Position numbers and translations under genes: made by a program
DNA from: Papio anubis
Lineage: Eukaryota; Chordata; Mammalia; Primates; Cercopithecidae
Direction: 5' to 3'
DNA length: 64,000 bases
NCBI RefSeq assembly: GCF_008728515.1
Contig: NC_044985.1
Span: 78,778,155-78,842,154, forward strand
Shown: positions 34,063 through 46,720 of the stretch, piece by piece
Numbering within the stretch: position 1 is the stretch's first letter
Layout: each line of letters opens with the position of its first letter
Notes under the pieces: generated by a model
Seen by the model: only the letters and a program-made list of their open reading frames with translations
What the model was told of the DNA's origin: nothing
The model's database searches: none

Positions 34063-36609
34063 AGAAATGCTTTTAGCTGGAAAGTACTTTCTTTGACTAA
34101 GTTAGTATCATGCCGACTGACCTTTACTTTATTGTTCCACCAGCTCGCTGGCATTTTAATGTTTTGGCCTGTAATAATAGCCTTGAAGAAAGGCTTGCTG
34201 AAACGATTTTCTCCCTAAGGATTTAAAAAGCAGTCTTTATTTTTCACATACTCAAAACAAAGTACTTAAAAAAATAAAATGGAAATACAGTTAGAGTATA
34301 AAGTGGGCTTACATATGTATTTTATCTTTAAGTACTGAATGAAAAAGAACACTGCATATAGACTTTAAATTTTTCCTTTTAAGCTTAAGTGATTTCTGGA
34401 TTTAGGATCAAATGCAATATATTATAAGAACATGATCTTTTCCTTGCAGCACTTTCTGGGATGAAGAATTCTAGGATAGTGCAATAAGAGGTCAGACTTT
34501 TTCGTGTGTGTGTACATTTTGCTCTCTTGGAAACATCCTTCTGCCTGGCTCTAACCTGACTGTGTTTATCATCTGTCTTCAAAAACCTGACTTTCCCTGG
34601 TTCCACAATTTCCTTTGGTATAGACTTTCAGCTGTTTCCCAAATAAAAAACGAATAAAAAAGAAAATAAAAGCCTTTTCCTAGTTGCAAAACAACCTTTT
34701 CCTGCTGAGCTAACGGATTTCTCTCTCTTGTTGCAGAGAGGAAACCAAAAATACTCATAAATTCTCTATCCCCAAATGTTTGCAGATGTTCTTTTCTCAA
34801 AGATTTGTGATTGTAATAGTCTCCCCAAATTCTTTTTTATATTTTAAAATATTATATTTTTATATTTAAAATTGTTAATAACAATTCAAATAAAATGTAT
34901 CAATATTAAATGTTAAACTGTTTTTGCCAATTTTTAAATTTATCAATATGTACCCATCAATAGATTACCTAAGAAAGATTTTGCTTAACATCACTGATAA
35001 AAATGACAAATTTGTTGAAAAAGATCATGTTCTTAGTAAATATTTGATCATAAGTATATTTTCTAAATAATCATGAGTGTACTATTCAATAAGACCATTT
35101 TGAGCTTTTGTGATGGATTAAATATTCAGAATATGATCTTTAGTTAACTAATCAGTAAGTACTGTGTTTTTATTAAAAAAGCATAGCATTCAAGTAACTG
35201 TCTTAGGCACAAGCTTAGAGTTTGGGGTTTTTTTTAAATCATAATACACAAAATTCCTGCCCAAAGAAAAGATCACACTCTGTTTGTGAGATGAAGTAAG
35301 AAGACAAATAGCAAATAAAATAGAACTGTCTACAGGTCCTAGCCAGACTGTACACATCACCCACATAAAAGAACAGTATAGCAAAAATAGTAAGTAAAGA
35401 AGGAATCTAAGAATGAGATTATCATGAGCCAAAGGCAATAGAGAAAGGTCATAATGAATCCCCCAAATCTTGTTGGATTCCTCCCTTCACTAGTGGTCTT
35501 TGACAAGCTTCTGGATTGTGGTTGCTCAGTTCTCATTTTTGTTTCTCTCATGACCAAAGACTAATAATTTCCCACAATTGTCAAAGCCTTTATGTTCTAT
35601 TTATTCAACACCCAAACATATAGTCTCACAACCTTTTAAAGGTTTCAAATTGAAATGATCCCCATTAACACCTTCACCAAACCCCTGATGGTCACTGTCT
35701 AGAATTTATTGTCTTTACTGAAAATATGTAATTCTATAATATCCTTCTCCTTTACCACAGTTTTCTATATCAATATCTTTCCATTTATATGCACTCCTTG
35801 ACCACATCCACTTCAGCTTCTCGTTCCCCATCCGCTCACACGAATTATTTTCTTCTTTTCTCAGTGTCTGCCTGATCTTGTTTTCTTCCCCATGGCCGAT
35901 GCCTTCAACTCCCCACAGCCCGGTCCTTTCTTCATGTCTCTCTTGAAAATCATCACCACTTCTTTTACTAGACCAGGACTTAGATACCTAAGTGCTATTA
36001 TAGAACATCCCCAACTCTTGTGTATTCTTAGTACTAAAAATACTGTTTAATGCAAGAACATAGACTGTGAAGAAGACAAGCAAAACGTACTCGTTTATTC
36101 CAAGCTTTGGATGGAGTGCCATGAAATTGATGTGCTCGTTAATATCACAGAATAGACTTTGACTGTGACTTTTGGCAGAAAATATTCAGAGGAGCAATTG
36201 TTGCCAAATTAAAGTAGATGAGGAGATGAATCTGGGGTGGCAAATAAGTAAGAATGATCATACTATATATTTCCATGAGGATTGGCAGTGAGGAAATGAA
36301 AGATAAATTGGTAGTGAAAGAGAGAGGTGAGGTCAAGGAAATTCTTCCTGTAAATATGGGTGATATTTAACCATTCAGGATAGTGAGGAGAAGCTAATAC
36401 AGAGAGAAATGTTGACAATAATGGAGAGAAAAAGCATCAATGGATATACTAAAATATCAAGTAAATTGGTACTTGAGATCAAGAGTCCAGTTAAGGAAGA
36501 ATACCTTTTATTCTAGAAAACTGAGGAAAGGAGATTTTAGTAAATGAAGATTTAGAGGAGCTTTTAGATAAAAGAGATAAAGTTGAAGGCGTTCCAAGCT
36601 GAAGGTCTG

Positions 36610-36610
<1 letters not shown>
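34061..36610. other. Non-coding sequence, nothing identified
   Basis: Mostly AT-rich. Around 36190-36600 the plus strand is strongly purine-rich (gagg/aaag), which recalls an old LINE or DNA transposon interior but is not assignable. Confidence 0.5.

Positions 36611-36652
<42 letters not shown>
36611..36652. repeat. (GT)20 microsatellite
   Basis: An uninterrupted GT run followed by a short GA run (agagagagaa), so likely to vary in length. Confidence 0.97.
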
Positions 36653-37567
36653 AGAGAGAGAGAACTAGAATCTAAGAGAGACAGAAAAACTGTCAAGCAT
36701 CACTCAGGGTACAAATAAGACTAAAATGCACTCATTCATGGTATCAAGAATACACACAGTTGTGTGTTTTTCTGTAATAACTTTCTATGATGTATCAGGT
36801 ACTGTACTAACAGCTATATTCAGGTCACTTTACTTCAACCTGTTTATGCTTCTTTCCAAACTTTTTGTTCCCTCCATGTTTCCTGTGAAAAGATTCACGA
36901 GGTCCCCTCTTATCTAATGCTTTGTACCACTTCTGTAATCTTAACTACTGGCTTGATTCAAATGTATCCTTTGGTTGCCTTGTTTCTGCTAAATCTTTTA
37001 ACCCATAGCCTGTACCAGCTCTGTCTCTTGAATCCTATATGACATAAGCTCATCAGATGCTCTATATCCCCTTGAAAATGAAACAGAAGAGCAATGAACA
37101 TTCTTTGGGCTTTGTTTGATTTGAGTCTCTATAGCATTTGGTGCTCTAATATTTTCTATTCCTAGGTTTCATTCATCTATCCGTAGTGTCTCCCTAATGC
37201 TGATGACAGACACAAGACAGATATTATTGAAAGTCACCATCTAAGATTATCTAAAATGCCTGATTTACCTCCTCAGTAGTAAAACAGCAGAAGACTATTT
37301 GTGAATCCCACTAGCCAGAAGGGAAAGAGTTACTAATGTGCACTAAATAGTAGGATGCTTAAGATTTGAGAACACAGTAAGAAAAACATGAATGAATGAA
37401 TAAAATTGAATCAAAAAATGATATGAGTAGAAAACTAACAATAAAATGGTAGACTTAAATATGTCAGCTTTTTCTGTGTTTACCATCACATCCTTTAACT
37501 TAAATAGTAATCAAGGTTCAGGCATGGTATGCTAAGAAAACAACTGAAACTGAAAAATCATTAAATA
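36653..37567. other. Non-coding sequence, nothing identified
   Basis: No element recognised. Confidence 0.5.
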
Positions 37568-37735
37568 GGCAAGGAACAGTGGCTAATGCCTATAATCTCA
37601 GCACTTTGGGAGGCTGAGGTAGGAGGATAACTTGAGCCCAGGAGTTCGAGGTTGCCACGAGCTATGACCATGCCACTGCACCCTAGCCTCACCAACAGAG
37701 TGAGACCCTGTCTATTAAATAAATAAATAATAGCC
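37568..37735 (+). mobile_element. FLAM (free left Alu monomer)
   Basis: A single Alu-like arm: atctcagcactttgggaggc, ttgagcccaggagttcgagg, then gagctatgaccatgccactg and agagtgagaccctgtct, with an (AAAT)n tail. No right arm follows. FLAMs are 7SL-derived fossil monomers that predate dimeric Alu. Confidence 0.85.
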
Positions 37736-38009
37736 ATTTAATTCACTTTCTCTTTATGAAATACAAACAACTTTAATAACACCAAACTGAGTAAATTGTT
37801 AATTATACAAATATTTAAAATTTATGTAATAAAAATTAGCCGACATAATCTATGAAATTTCTATGTGAGTTCCTCAAATGGAAATAGAACTGTTAGGTGG
37901 TATATCGTGTGAAGGAGGAAACTGAGGTAAATGCAAAAGAGTAAATGATGAATCAGGAAATAACTTTCTTTGGAGTTGTCTGTGCATTCATTTATTGTTA
38001 TTAGGAGGA

Positions 38010-38260
38010 AATGTATGGCATAGCACAAGAACACATTCCTTAAAGTCAATTAGGCATGCACTGAAACTCAACTAGGACTGTTCCTAGCTGTATCACACTA
38101 AAGCAAGTTTTTCAACTTTGGTGCATTTCCTCATGTGAAAACCAGACAAATGCAATCTGTAAACCATGGATTACAATCCTTTTCACAAGGTAGTGAAGAT
38201 TAAAACAAATAATATATGCATAAAGTTATTGGCACATAATTATTATTCATAGATGCAAGC
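38010..38260 (+). mobile_element. MIR
   Basis: ctaggactgttcctagctgt, then caagtttttcaactttggtg, cctcatgtgaaaaccagaca and gttattggcacataattatt follow the MIR layout. Diverged. Confidence 0.65.
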
Positions 38261-39474
38261 TCCTTGTTCCTTTTTGCCCAGTCTAAAGTGACACTCTACC
38301 TTATTTTTTTTGGCTTTGTATTTATTGAGAAAGACAGCTGTTTTTCCTGTAATTAATTATTAGAGAAGTAACTGCCCCTCTCCACATCCTGCTCCACCCC
38401 ACAACCATAGGGCTATCATGATATAGTGACTTTTACTCCCATTATTCTAATGTGTTCTTTTTTATTGTTCTATGTTGTACCTATAAATAAAGCTATTATA
38501 CGTATGTTAGACTATATGATTGAATGTGTGAGGAGAGACTAAGACACAGTCAGAGACTAAAGGCAAGAAAGCCAATTAGCAATTAACCATTTTGGGGAAA
38601 TAAAGATATAAATTTGTGTAAGAGCAGTAGAATAAAAAGCATGTATCTTTTAATAAATACAGAACTATAAATAAAGTTTTTAAAAAATTAAGATAAGTGG
38701 TTCATCTTTATTATAAAGAGCAGCATTGGTCTATTTACCAAGTCACAGAGTCTTTACATAGATTAACATATTCTTTTAAACTCAATAAATCTTGACTATT
38801 TTGCAAATGAACAGAGAGTTTAGCACTATTATATATCCTCTCATCTATGCATACATCTTGTATTGAAAGTTTTTTTGCTTTTTCTTTAATAATTTGTTTA
38901 ATTTAAAATATAATTATTAACAGTTACTAGTATTTGATTAGTGAGTAATGATGGACAAGTCAAGGCCGTGAAAATTAGACAACATGTAAAAAAAATCTGA
39001 TTAAAGGCATCAGTGAACTAACAAGGTAAAAAGTCATAAAGCTCACTATGTATGAGAAGGAAACCTAGAGTGGTGAGCCAAGTATCTGGGATCACTTTTT
39101 CAATGCCGGAATCTTTAATTACTGAAAAGACACATGAAAGGTTAAAAGCTTAGCACAGATTTTTTTTTTGTTAGCCTCTCAGAGGCTGACTAGAGGGAAA
39201 AATATAAAAGAGGTAGCGTTGCTAAACACTCGTCTTTTTGACACCCTGTAATAATAGTAAGAGAAAAAAACAGACCTGCCCTGTGGGACCTGCTGTCAAG
39301 TTTCAAAAATTTCCTCTTCTCAATTGGATTAAAAGCATTCAAAATTGCTGCATCTCTAAGTCATCTGCCAAAAGAAAACTCGAACTCTCTATTGACACAC
39401 AAACTCTTACCTCAGTTTCAGATTATTGCTATTATATTTTATTTATAATATCTGCCACAAAATAAATAATAAGA
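38261..39474. other. Non-coding sequence, nothing firm identified
   Basis: A weak antisense MIR-like stretch lies near 38750-38830. Near 39172-39192 is a 10-bp near-perfect hairpin (gttagcctct / agaggctgac). Confidence 0.45.
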
Positions 39475-40266
39475 CACATGAGTAAAAAGGATAATTGCAA
39501 AACAGCAGAAGAAAAAGACATAAAAACAGAACCATACAGTATACAGATAATGGTGGTATCAAAGATTTTTAAATAACTATATGTAATATATTCAGAGATA
39601 TTTTTTAAAGCTTGATAGTTTTAGCAAGCAATTTAGAGTGATTAAAACAATTGAATGAAAGTTTGATAACTGAAAAATATAGTAATCAAAATTAAAAATT
39701 CAATGGATGGATTAACATCAGGTTAGACAAGGTATCTAAAGAGTGAATTAGTAACCTGGAATATAGCTCTAAAGACAATATTTACAACAGAACCCATAAA
39801 GCAAAATGGTGGGAAAAAAAGACGAAATGATAAAAAATATAAGAGCTAGAATAAGAAGTCACTGTATATGTAACTGATACCACCAAAGAGTGAAAAATCA
39901 GAAGGGTATAGAAAAAATGAATCTAATAGCTAAAAATTTTTCAAAACAACCAAAAAGCATTATGCTTCAAGCCCTAAGATTCTACAGGCACTACAAACCC
40001 CAAGCAGGATAAATCAAAAGACATCTACAGCTAAGTATATCATAGTAAAACTGCTGAAAACCAAAGACAAAAATAAAACTTTAAAAAAGCAGCCAGAAAG
40101 GGGGGAAAAGGGCCACATGGAGCAACAACTTGATTGACAGCTGACTTCCTAACAAAAACAAAGTCAGAAGAAAATGCAATTGCATTTTCAAAATGTTGCA
40201 GGAAAATAACTGCCAGCCTAATATTCAAACACCAATACAAATATTGTTCTTGGATAAAGATAAAAT

Positions 40267-40289
40267 AAAAGTCCCCAGTGGGGACTTTT
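40267..40289. other. Perfect 10-bp hairpin
   Basis: aaaagtcccc, loop agt, ggggactttt, followed by one further T. It looks like a bacterial intrinsic terminator, but the surroundings are an old primate L1, so that function is not meant here. Confidence 0.9.
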
Positions 40290-40508
40290 TGCATGTACAT
40301 TTTGTATGTGTGTTTCCCAGTGGACTCACAATGTAAGAAATGTTAAAAGATCTTCAGTCAGAATGAAAATAATTCAACACTGAGATCAGTAATTAAAGGA
40401 AAAACACAAAACAATAAAAATGGTAAGTATTTAGAGAAAGCTAAATTACTCTTGACTACTTAAAACAATAATGATTTTGTGGGTTAAAACATATGAAGAA
40501 TTAGAATA

Positions 40509-40570
40509 TGCAATTGTACTAGAAAACAATAGTGATTTTCTAATAGCTACTGTTTTCTAGCATAATTGCA
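40509..40570. other. 62-nt hairpin with 23-bp arms
   Basis: Left arm 40509-40531 and right arm 40548-40570 are reverse complements at 20 of 23 positions, with a 16-nt loop. Core phrases are tagaaaaca and tgttttcta. It lies inside the eroded L1M. Confidence 0.9.
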
Positions 40571-42270
40571 TGGAGTGCAACAGAAATTGTGCCAAGAGAC
40601 TAATGAATAGCCACATATATTAAAAACAGGAAGAGCTGAAAGCAAATGGCCTAAATATCAAAAAGTTAATGATAAAGCAGAGTTATAAATACAAACAGCA
40701 TAGACAAAAGGAAATAATATGAATAATGTAGAAATTAAAGAAATTTAGGGCAAATCTACAATAGATGAAATCAGTAAAACCAAATTATGGTAATATCAAT
40801 CATAAACATATATGCAAAGTTTTCTAAATAAATATTAACAAACAAAATTTAGAAAAATATAGAAAAAGTTAATATACTATAACCAGTTCATATTTGGTCC
40901 TGGAATAAAAAGCTGATTTAATATTAAAAAACTACTCAATATAATTTACCCCATTAACTGAATGAAAAAGAAAGAAAATCATATAATCATCTCAATAGTT
41001 GCAGTGAAAGTATTTAATAAAAATAAACATCCAATTATGATATAACCCCTCAGCAAAAGAGAAATATAAGATCGTATATTTAAATTTGTAGAGGGTGCTT
41101 ACAAAAGAATCTTTACCAAACATCACATTTAGTAATAAAATGTTTACAACTTTGTCCCTAATGAAAACGATATGAGAATGTCTTCCGTCACCACCATTTT
41201 TAACATTTTGCTAGAGATCCAACCAGTGCCATCAGACAGAAAAGAATTAAAATTTTATGTATTGGAAATAAAAATAAAAATTTTTTCATTATTTACAGGC
41301 AATCTGATTATATAGGAAAATTTCCCAAAGAAAATTACAATACATTATTAGAATTAATAAATGATTTTAGTAAGATCGATATTCAACAGTCAATTGTATG
41401 TCTGTAAACCAAAACAAAGATTGTAAAAAGCATTATTTATAACTCTATCAAAAATACGAAATACATATAGAACATTTTAGTTTAAAAGGTGCATAATTTC
41501 TGCATGGAAACTATAGAACATTAGATTTAAAAGTTTAGGAAACCTGTTTAAAGGGATTAATAGACTTAGACATTTCACAAAATAGAATATCCAAATGGCC
41601 GAGTACAGGAATAGGTGACAAGGCTCTTTAGTAACCATGGAATAACATATACCCACCAAAAGAGATAATATTATAAAAATATGCAATAGCAAGTATTGCC
41701 GAAGCTATGGAACAATGAACCTCTGATAGACTACCGGTGATATGTAAATTGGTACAACCACTCTGGAAAACATTTCAATGTTATTATTAAAGTTGAACAT
41801 GTGCATGAACTCTTACCCAGTAATTCTACTCCTGGTTATAAACCCAACACAAATCTGTAAACGTGCTGAACCAAAAGACTTGTTTGAGACTGTCCACAGT
41901 ATGATTGCCAAAAACTGAGAACAACCCAAAGACCAGTAACATTAGAATGCATAAGTTGTCATATATTTAACAATAAAATGGTGAGCAAAAGAAGCCAGAC
42001 ATAGGAGTATATGTGCAAAATTTCACATATCTAAAGTTAAAAATACACTCTGCTGTTAGGTTGGATGTGAGGACAGTGGTTACCTTTGGGGAGGATGGAG
42101 AAGGTAATGATTGAGAAGGGAAATTAAGGATATGGGGTTTGGGTTGGGCTGCCGTCAATGTTCTGTTCTAGACCTGGAAATGGTAACATATGTGTGTGAT
42201 GTTTATATTCATTGGGCTATACTCATATTTTGCATCCTATTTTGCACTTATATTTCAATAAAAATTTTTA

Positions 42271-43384
42271 AGTTTTTAATGCTCAATAAAGAATAATTCA
42301 GTTTACTTTATGTATTAGGCATACACGTTGGAAGGATAATGGTATAAATATATTAATTTAGTTTTTTAAATCCCATGGTCCTAGTACCAATAAAATCATT
42401 ACCTAGCAAAGCTTATAATTTTATTTTTTCAATTATTTTTAGTACCTCACGATTTGGTACCAATTAAGACTTTAAAGCATACAGAATTTCATAGATGGGG
42501 CAATCAATGAATCTCCCTGTAGCAAACTGTAGCTTGTAAAACATCATTCTAACCATAACACAAAAAGAAGGCTATTTTCTGTTTTGTAGCCAAATCTATA
42601 AAAGATTTAGCTAATATTCACAGCTCTCTAGGTTATCATAAAATTACACACTTTCCCAAAAACCAGCAATTTACTGGAACCTTATGTTGTCAAATATAAA
42701 GAAAAAAATGTAAGGAAATCAGGGAGTGTTCCTGAAAAACAATCAGGACTTTAGCTTCATGTTAGATCTCTCTGAAGCTTTGGTGCCACACAGAGGAAGA
42801 AAAACACCTAGACTGATTGAGAAGACCACAAGTTGAAATCTACATAATGGAGCAGATAATTATAAACTACTTCATGTGATGTTTGTCAAAAAAGACTATG
42901 TATAAGCCAAATTCCACATCAGCCTCATTTTCATTATTGGTCAACTCTATGAACTGTTTGTGTCAGTTTCCAAGGACAATTACTAAGCGCTTTCTCGAAA
43001 ATGGGTGGAGTCCAACATCTGGACCACTCCTAAACTTTAAAATCATGTCCCTCCACTGATCTCTGCTTCACCATGGATTCAAAACTTTCAAAAATATTAC
43101 ATTGCCTTAACAATTCTGAGTTGTTTTTTCACTACCAAAGATTTTATATCCAAATATAAGGTCTTGATACAGGCCTTAGTGTTATATCATCTAGCCTGGA
43201 TCTAATTAAATAATAAAAATGTTCTTTTTAAAAAAATCTTCTATTTTGTTCGTTAGCCATTTCCGACAGCTTTAAAGCACCTTAAGAAGCTTAAAACTAT
43301 GGTTGTTATGTACAATATTAGTAAAATTAAGGAAATTTGGAAAGGAAGCTTATTGAGGGAAGAGAATGAGTTATCCAGCTCATT
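42271..43384. other. Non-coding sequence, nothing identified
   Basis: No element recognised. Confidence 0.5.
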
Positions 43385-43925
43385 AGATTTTGTGCTGGTT
43401 ATTCTCCATTTGTACCTCCATATCTACTCTCTGTTCTTCTCCAGCCCTACCTGTGCTCCAGGAGGAGGCTGAACGATATGATTTGCAACACTCGGTGCTC
43501 CCTTACTCTCTGATTCCTGTTAGATTTAGCTAATGAGAGGCCCAGAGGCGAGACAGTGAGAGGAAATAAGAGACCAGGTAGAAATAGAGGCCAGTATATG
43601 TTCCCCACCCCAACCTGCTTCCCACAAGTTGAACTGTAGTTTAGCAAGGGCTGCATCCTTCACCCATGACCACAGATTTTCTCAGGAAGTCCTTCTTTCA
43701 TATCTTTTGTTCTCTCCAGGTTCTGGTAACCAGTCTCTTCTCCAGACATTCGGACCTTGGAGTGGTAAAGTTTCTTGATATTGTTAGTCCCTGGATGTAT
43801 CACTATTTTTTAAATTTCTTTAATCTGGCCTATATTTTTGTGGATAGTTTATTCATTAAATGTCTTCAATTAACTGCCATCTGTAACCTGCCTGAACCCT
43901 TACTGATACTAAAGTGTTTTCTTTG
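43385..43925 (+). repeat. Unnamed ancient repeat, copy A
   Basis: Contains ggttctggtaaccagtctct, ttgttagtccctggatgtat, tagtttattcattaaatgtc and an end cctgaacccttactgatact. The same landmark order (pyrimidine-rich left part, a gag-rich middle, gtaa/gttctgg, ttcattaaa, end with gact/cctg) recurs in the block at 46030. I believe it is one mammal-wide family, probably LTR-derived, but cannot name it. The 69-86 codon frames here are incidental. Confidence 0.45.
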
Positions 43926-44384
43926 AAATGATACAGAACATGCAAACAATAAGATGGTAGCATTTAACTAAAGATACTGCATGAGAACAATGGAGTAAAT
44001 TCAAAACTGAAAATGCATATTTAGAAAAATGTCTGCACAAATGTGATAATGGAATCCACAGCAGAGGGAAAAATCTCTGAAGAGTGACATGGACAGAAAG
44101 TACAGAGTAAAGAACTAAATATAAGCCACGAGATGTATCCACATTTACTTCTATCTTCTAAGCATACAGTATGTATAGGGGTGTGTGTAATTATCTTTTC
44201 CAAACATATTTCAACAGACTGTTTGCTTTTGTCCTCATAAACCCAGCTATCTGTGTGTGTATATTTATACAACTTTGTCTGGTTAAGCATGTTCTTTTAT
44301 ATAAAAATAAAATCGTCTCATATAATGTGAAATAACTTGCCTAAGCATGGCAATTTATCAAGTAATCCATGATCAACTCTAGTT
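43926..44384. other. Non-coding sequence, nothing identified
   Basis: Antisense frames of 77-89 codons overlap one another and lack support. Confidence 0.5.
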
Positions 44385-45695
44385 TTGTTTTGTTTTGTTT
44401 TGTTTTTTATTCCATTCCCACTTTTATTTTAGATTCAAGAGGTACATGTGCAGCATGGGTAAATTGTGTGTCATGGGGTTTGGTGTACAGATAATTTTGT
44501 CACCCAGGTAATCAGCATAATATCCAATAGGTAGTTCATCAGTCCTCACCCTCCTCCCACCTTCTGACTTCAAGAAGGCCCCGGTGTCTCTTGTTTCTTT
44601 CTTTGTATCAATTTGTACTCAATGTTCACCTCCCACTTATAGGTAAGAACAAGCAGTATTTGGTTTTCTCTTCCTGCATTAGTTTGCTTAGTATAATGGC
44701 CTCCAGCTGCATACATATTGTGGCAAAGAACATGATTTTGTTATGTTTTTATGGCTGTATGGTATCCCATGGTGTATATATGCCATATTTTCTTTATCCA
44801 ATCCACCATCGATGGGCATTTAGGTTGATTACATGTCTTTGCTATTGTGAATAGTGCTGTGATAAACATATGTGTGCATGTATCTTTATGGTAGAATGAT
44901 TTATATTCCTTTGGGTATATACCAAGTTATAGGATTACTGTGTCAAATAATAGTTTTATTTTAAGTTCCTTAAGAAATTTCCAGACTGCTTTCCACAGTG
45001 GCTGAACTAATCTACATTCCCACTAGTAGTGTATGTGTTCCCTTTGCTCTGCAACCTCAACAGCATATAACATTTTTTGACTTTTTAATAATAGCCATTC
45101 TGACTAGTGTGAGATGGTATCTTGTGGTTTTGTTGCATTTTCCCAAAGATAAGTGATACTGAGCATTTTTTCATATGCTTGTTGGCCACGTGTATGTCTT
45201 CTTTTAATAAGTTTCTGTTCATGTCCTTTGTCCACTTTTTATTGTGACTGTTTTTTGCTTTTTGATTTTTTAAGTTTCTTATAGATTCTGGATATTAGAC
45301 TTCTGGTGAATGCATAGTTTGCAAACATTTTCTCCCATTCTGTAGACTGTCTGTTTACTATGCTGATAGTTTCTTTTGCTCTGCAGAAGTTCTTTAGATG
45401 AATTATATCCCAATTGTCAATTTTTGTTTTTGTTGCAATTGCTTTTGGAGTCTTCATTGTGAAGTCTCCAATGTTCTGAATGGTATTTCCTAGGTTTTCT
45501 TCTAGAGTGCTTAAAGTTTGGGGTTTTACATTTAAGTCTTTAATCTATCTTGCATTGATTTTTGTACATGGTGAATAAAAGGGGTTCGGTTTCAAATCTG
45601 CATTTGGGTAGTCAGTTATCCCAGCACCATTTATTGAATAGGGAGTCCTTTCTCTATTGCTTGTTATTATGGACTTTTATCAAAGTTTTATCAAA
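44385..45695 (-). mobile_element. L1 (L1PB/L1MA-type), antisense, 5'-truncated
   Basis: Begins with a (TTTTG)n tail, then the 3' UTR (gaggtacatgtgcagcatgg) and the antisense ORF2 C-terminal part, stopping near agttttatcaaaacagg. More diverged than the long L1 at 16 kb and with a different 3' UTR, which fits an older subfamily. Confidence 0.88.
44620..45695 (-). pseudogene. L1 ORF2 C-terminal fragment, dead
   Basis: Antisense translation gives ORF2-like pieces such as KTKIDNWDIIHLKNFCRAKE and RQSTEWEKMFANYA (within 45239-45457), broken by frameshifts and stops. These belong to the region after the reverse transcriptase core. No product is expected. Confidence 0.8.
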
Positions 45696-46029
45696 ACAGG
45701 TTTGTTTTTGTTTTGAACAGAAATAGCCCTTAAGATTACAAATAACGTTTACCCATATAAAGAAAATGCTATGGTATGGGAGGTGTTTGAAGCATTGTTT
45801 TATCTTGTTCTGTTCTGTTTGAAGCTAGGGACTAGAGTCAAAGGTAGGGAAGATGTCTGCAGGAAGTTACAGAGACCAAGTTGACAAGTCAATTCATTAT
45901 AGGAGTTATCACCTATTTTCAAAATTTGTCTTTCCAATGAAGTGAAAATTAGTCAATGTATTTGAGGATGCAGTTCAAATACAGAATAAAGCCAATTTAG
46001 CATGTGAGAAAAATGTGCAGTACTCTTTT
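45696..46029. other. Non-coding sequence, nothing identified
   Basis: No element recognised. Confidence 0.5.
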
Positions 46030-46585
46030 CTCAATTCTCCCTGTTTTGGATTTTCAGTGGACATCTCTATCAGCGCAGGGTCTGCTGGCCTTCACATTCA
46101 TTCCTTGCTCTTCTGCTGCTCTCTCAGTGTCCTAGTGGGGGCCGATCCCTGCAGTTTGCATTTACCAGGCTCCCTGTCAGAAGATTCTAGGAAATCACTA
46201 ATGGGAGATTGGAGCTAAGGAAGAAGAGAAAATCCAGGATGTTTTCCCTCTCTATCTGTATTATGAGTGTCTCTGGCAGATGCTGTGTTCCTTCCATGGT
46301 TTTAGCCCCTGCCAGACAAGCTCTCTATGATTCTATCTTCCACCCAATGGCCCAGTAACTGAGTTAAGTCTCTGGGCTCCAGTACTACTGTTTATTTTTG
46401 TCCCTCCAGCCCAGAGTTGGTAGCAGTTTTTAGTTCTTGCCGATCTCTGGATTGCTTCATTGTCCCTGAGTTGGCTTCTCAGTCTCTTTCATCAACTGGA
46501 TAACCAGTTTCTCTCATTAAATTCCCTCTGTCTTAAATACCTAGAGTGTTTTCTATTTTCTTCATTGGTCCTTGACTAATAAATA
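46030..46585 (+). repeat. Unnamed ancient repeat, copy B
   Basis: Shares the landmark layout of the 43385 block: ctcttctgctgctctctcag, ctctggcagatgctgtgttc, gtccctccagcccagagttg, ctctcattaaattccctctg and cttgactaataaatag. GC content is above its surroundings. Family not named. Confidence 0.45.
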
Positions 46586-46624
46586 GTCCATATTCGTCTC
46601 TGTTATATTAATTTGCACAGTTTA

Positions 46625-46720
46625 TTCATTTTCTCCATTGATCTTTGAGATTATTCCCTGTAATGCCTGTCACAGTGCCTAGCAGAAAGTATTTCACAGA
46701 TATGTAGAATTGCATTTCTG
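46625..46720 (+). mobile_element. L2 3' end relic
   Basis: Contains cctgtcacagtgcctagcag and aaagtatttcacagatatgt, similar to the L2 tail. Confidence 0.5.

Larger units (their letters stand above)
39475..42270 (+). mobile_element. Old L1M element, eroded and internally deleted
   Basis: An A-rich strand with recognisable L1 landmarks in order: ORF1 C-terminal region (agcagccagaaaggggg, ttgacagctgacttcctaac, near 40088-40154), ORF2 palm region (atcatctcaatagttgcagt, 40987 onward), the C-terminal region (cccagtaattctactcctgg, 41817) and a 3' UTR ending atatttcaataaaaattttt. ORF1-to-tail distance is about 2.2 kb, against about 4 kb or more in a full element, so a large part of ORF2 is missing. 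No frame is open. Confidence 0.7.

Noticed and set aside
37568..37735. 7SL RNA gene
   Set aside because: Only an Alu-type arm with an A-rich tail is present; the S domain of 7SL is missing, so it is a FLAM.
40267..40289. Hairpin followed by T, as in a bacterial terminator
   Set aside because: The context is an old primate L1 and not a bacterial operon; reported only as a hairpin.
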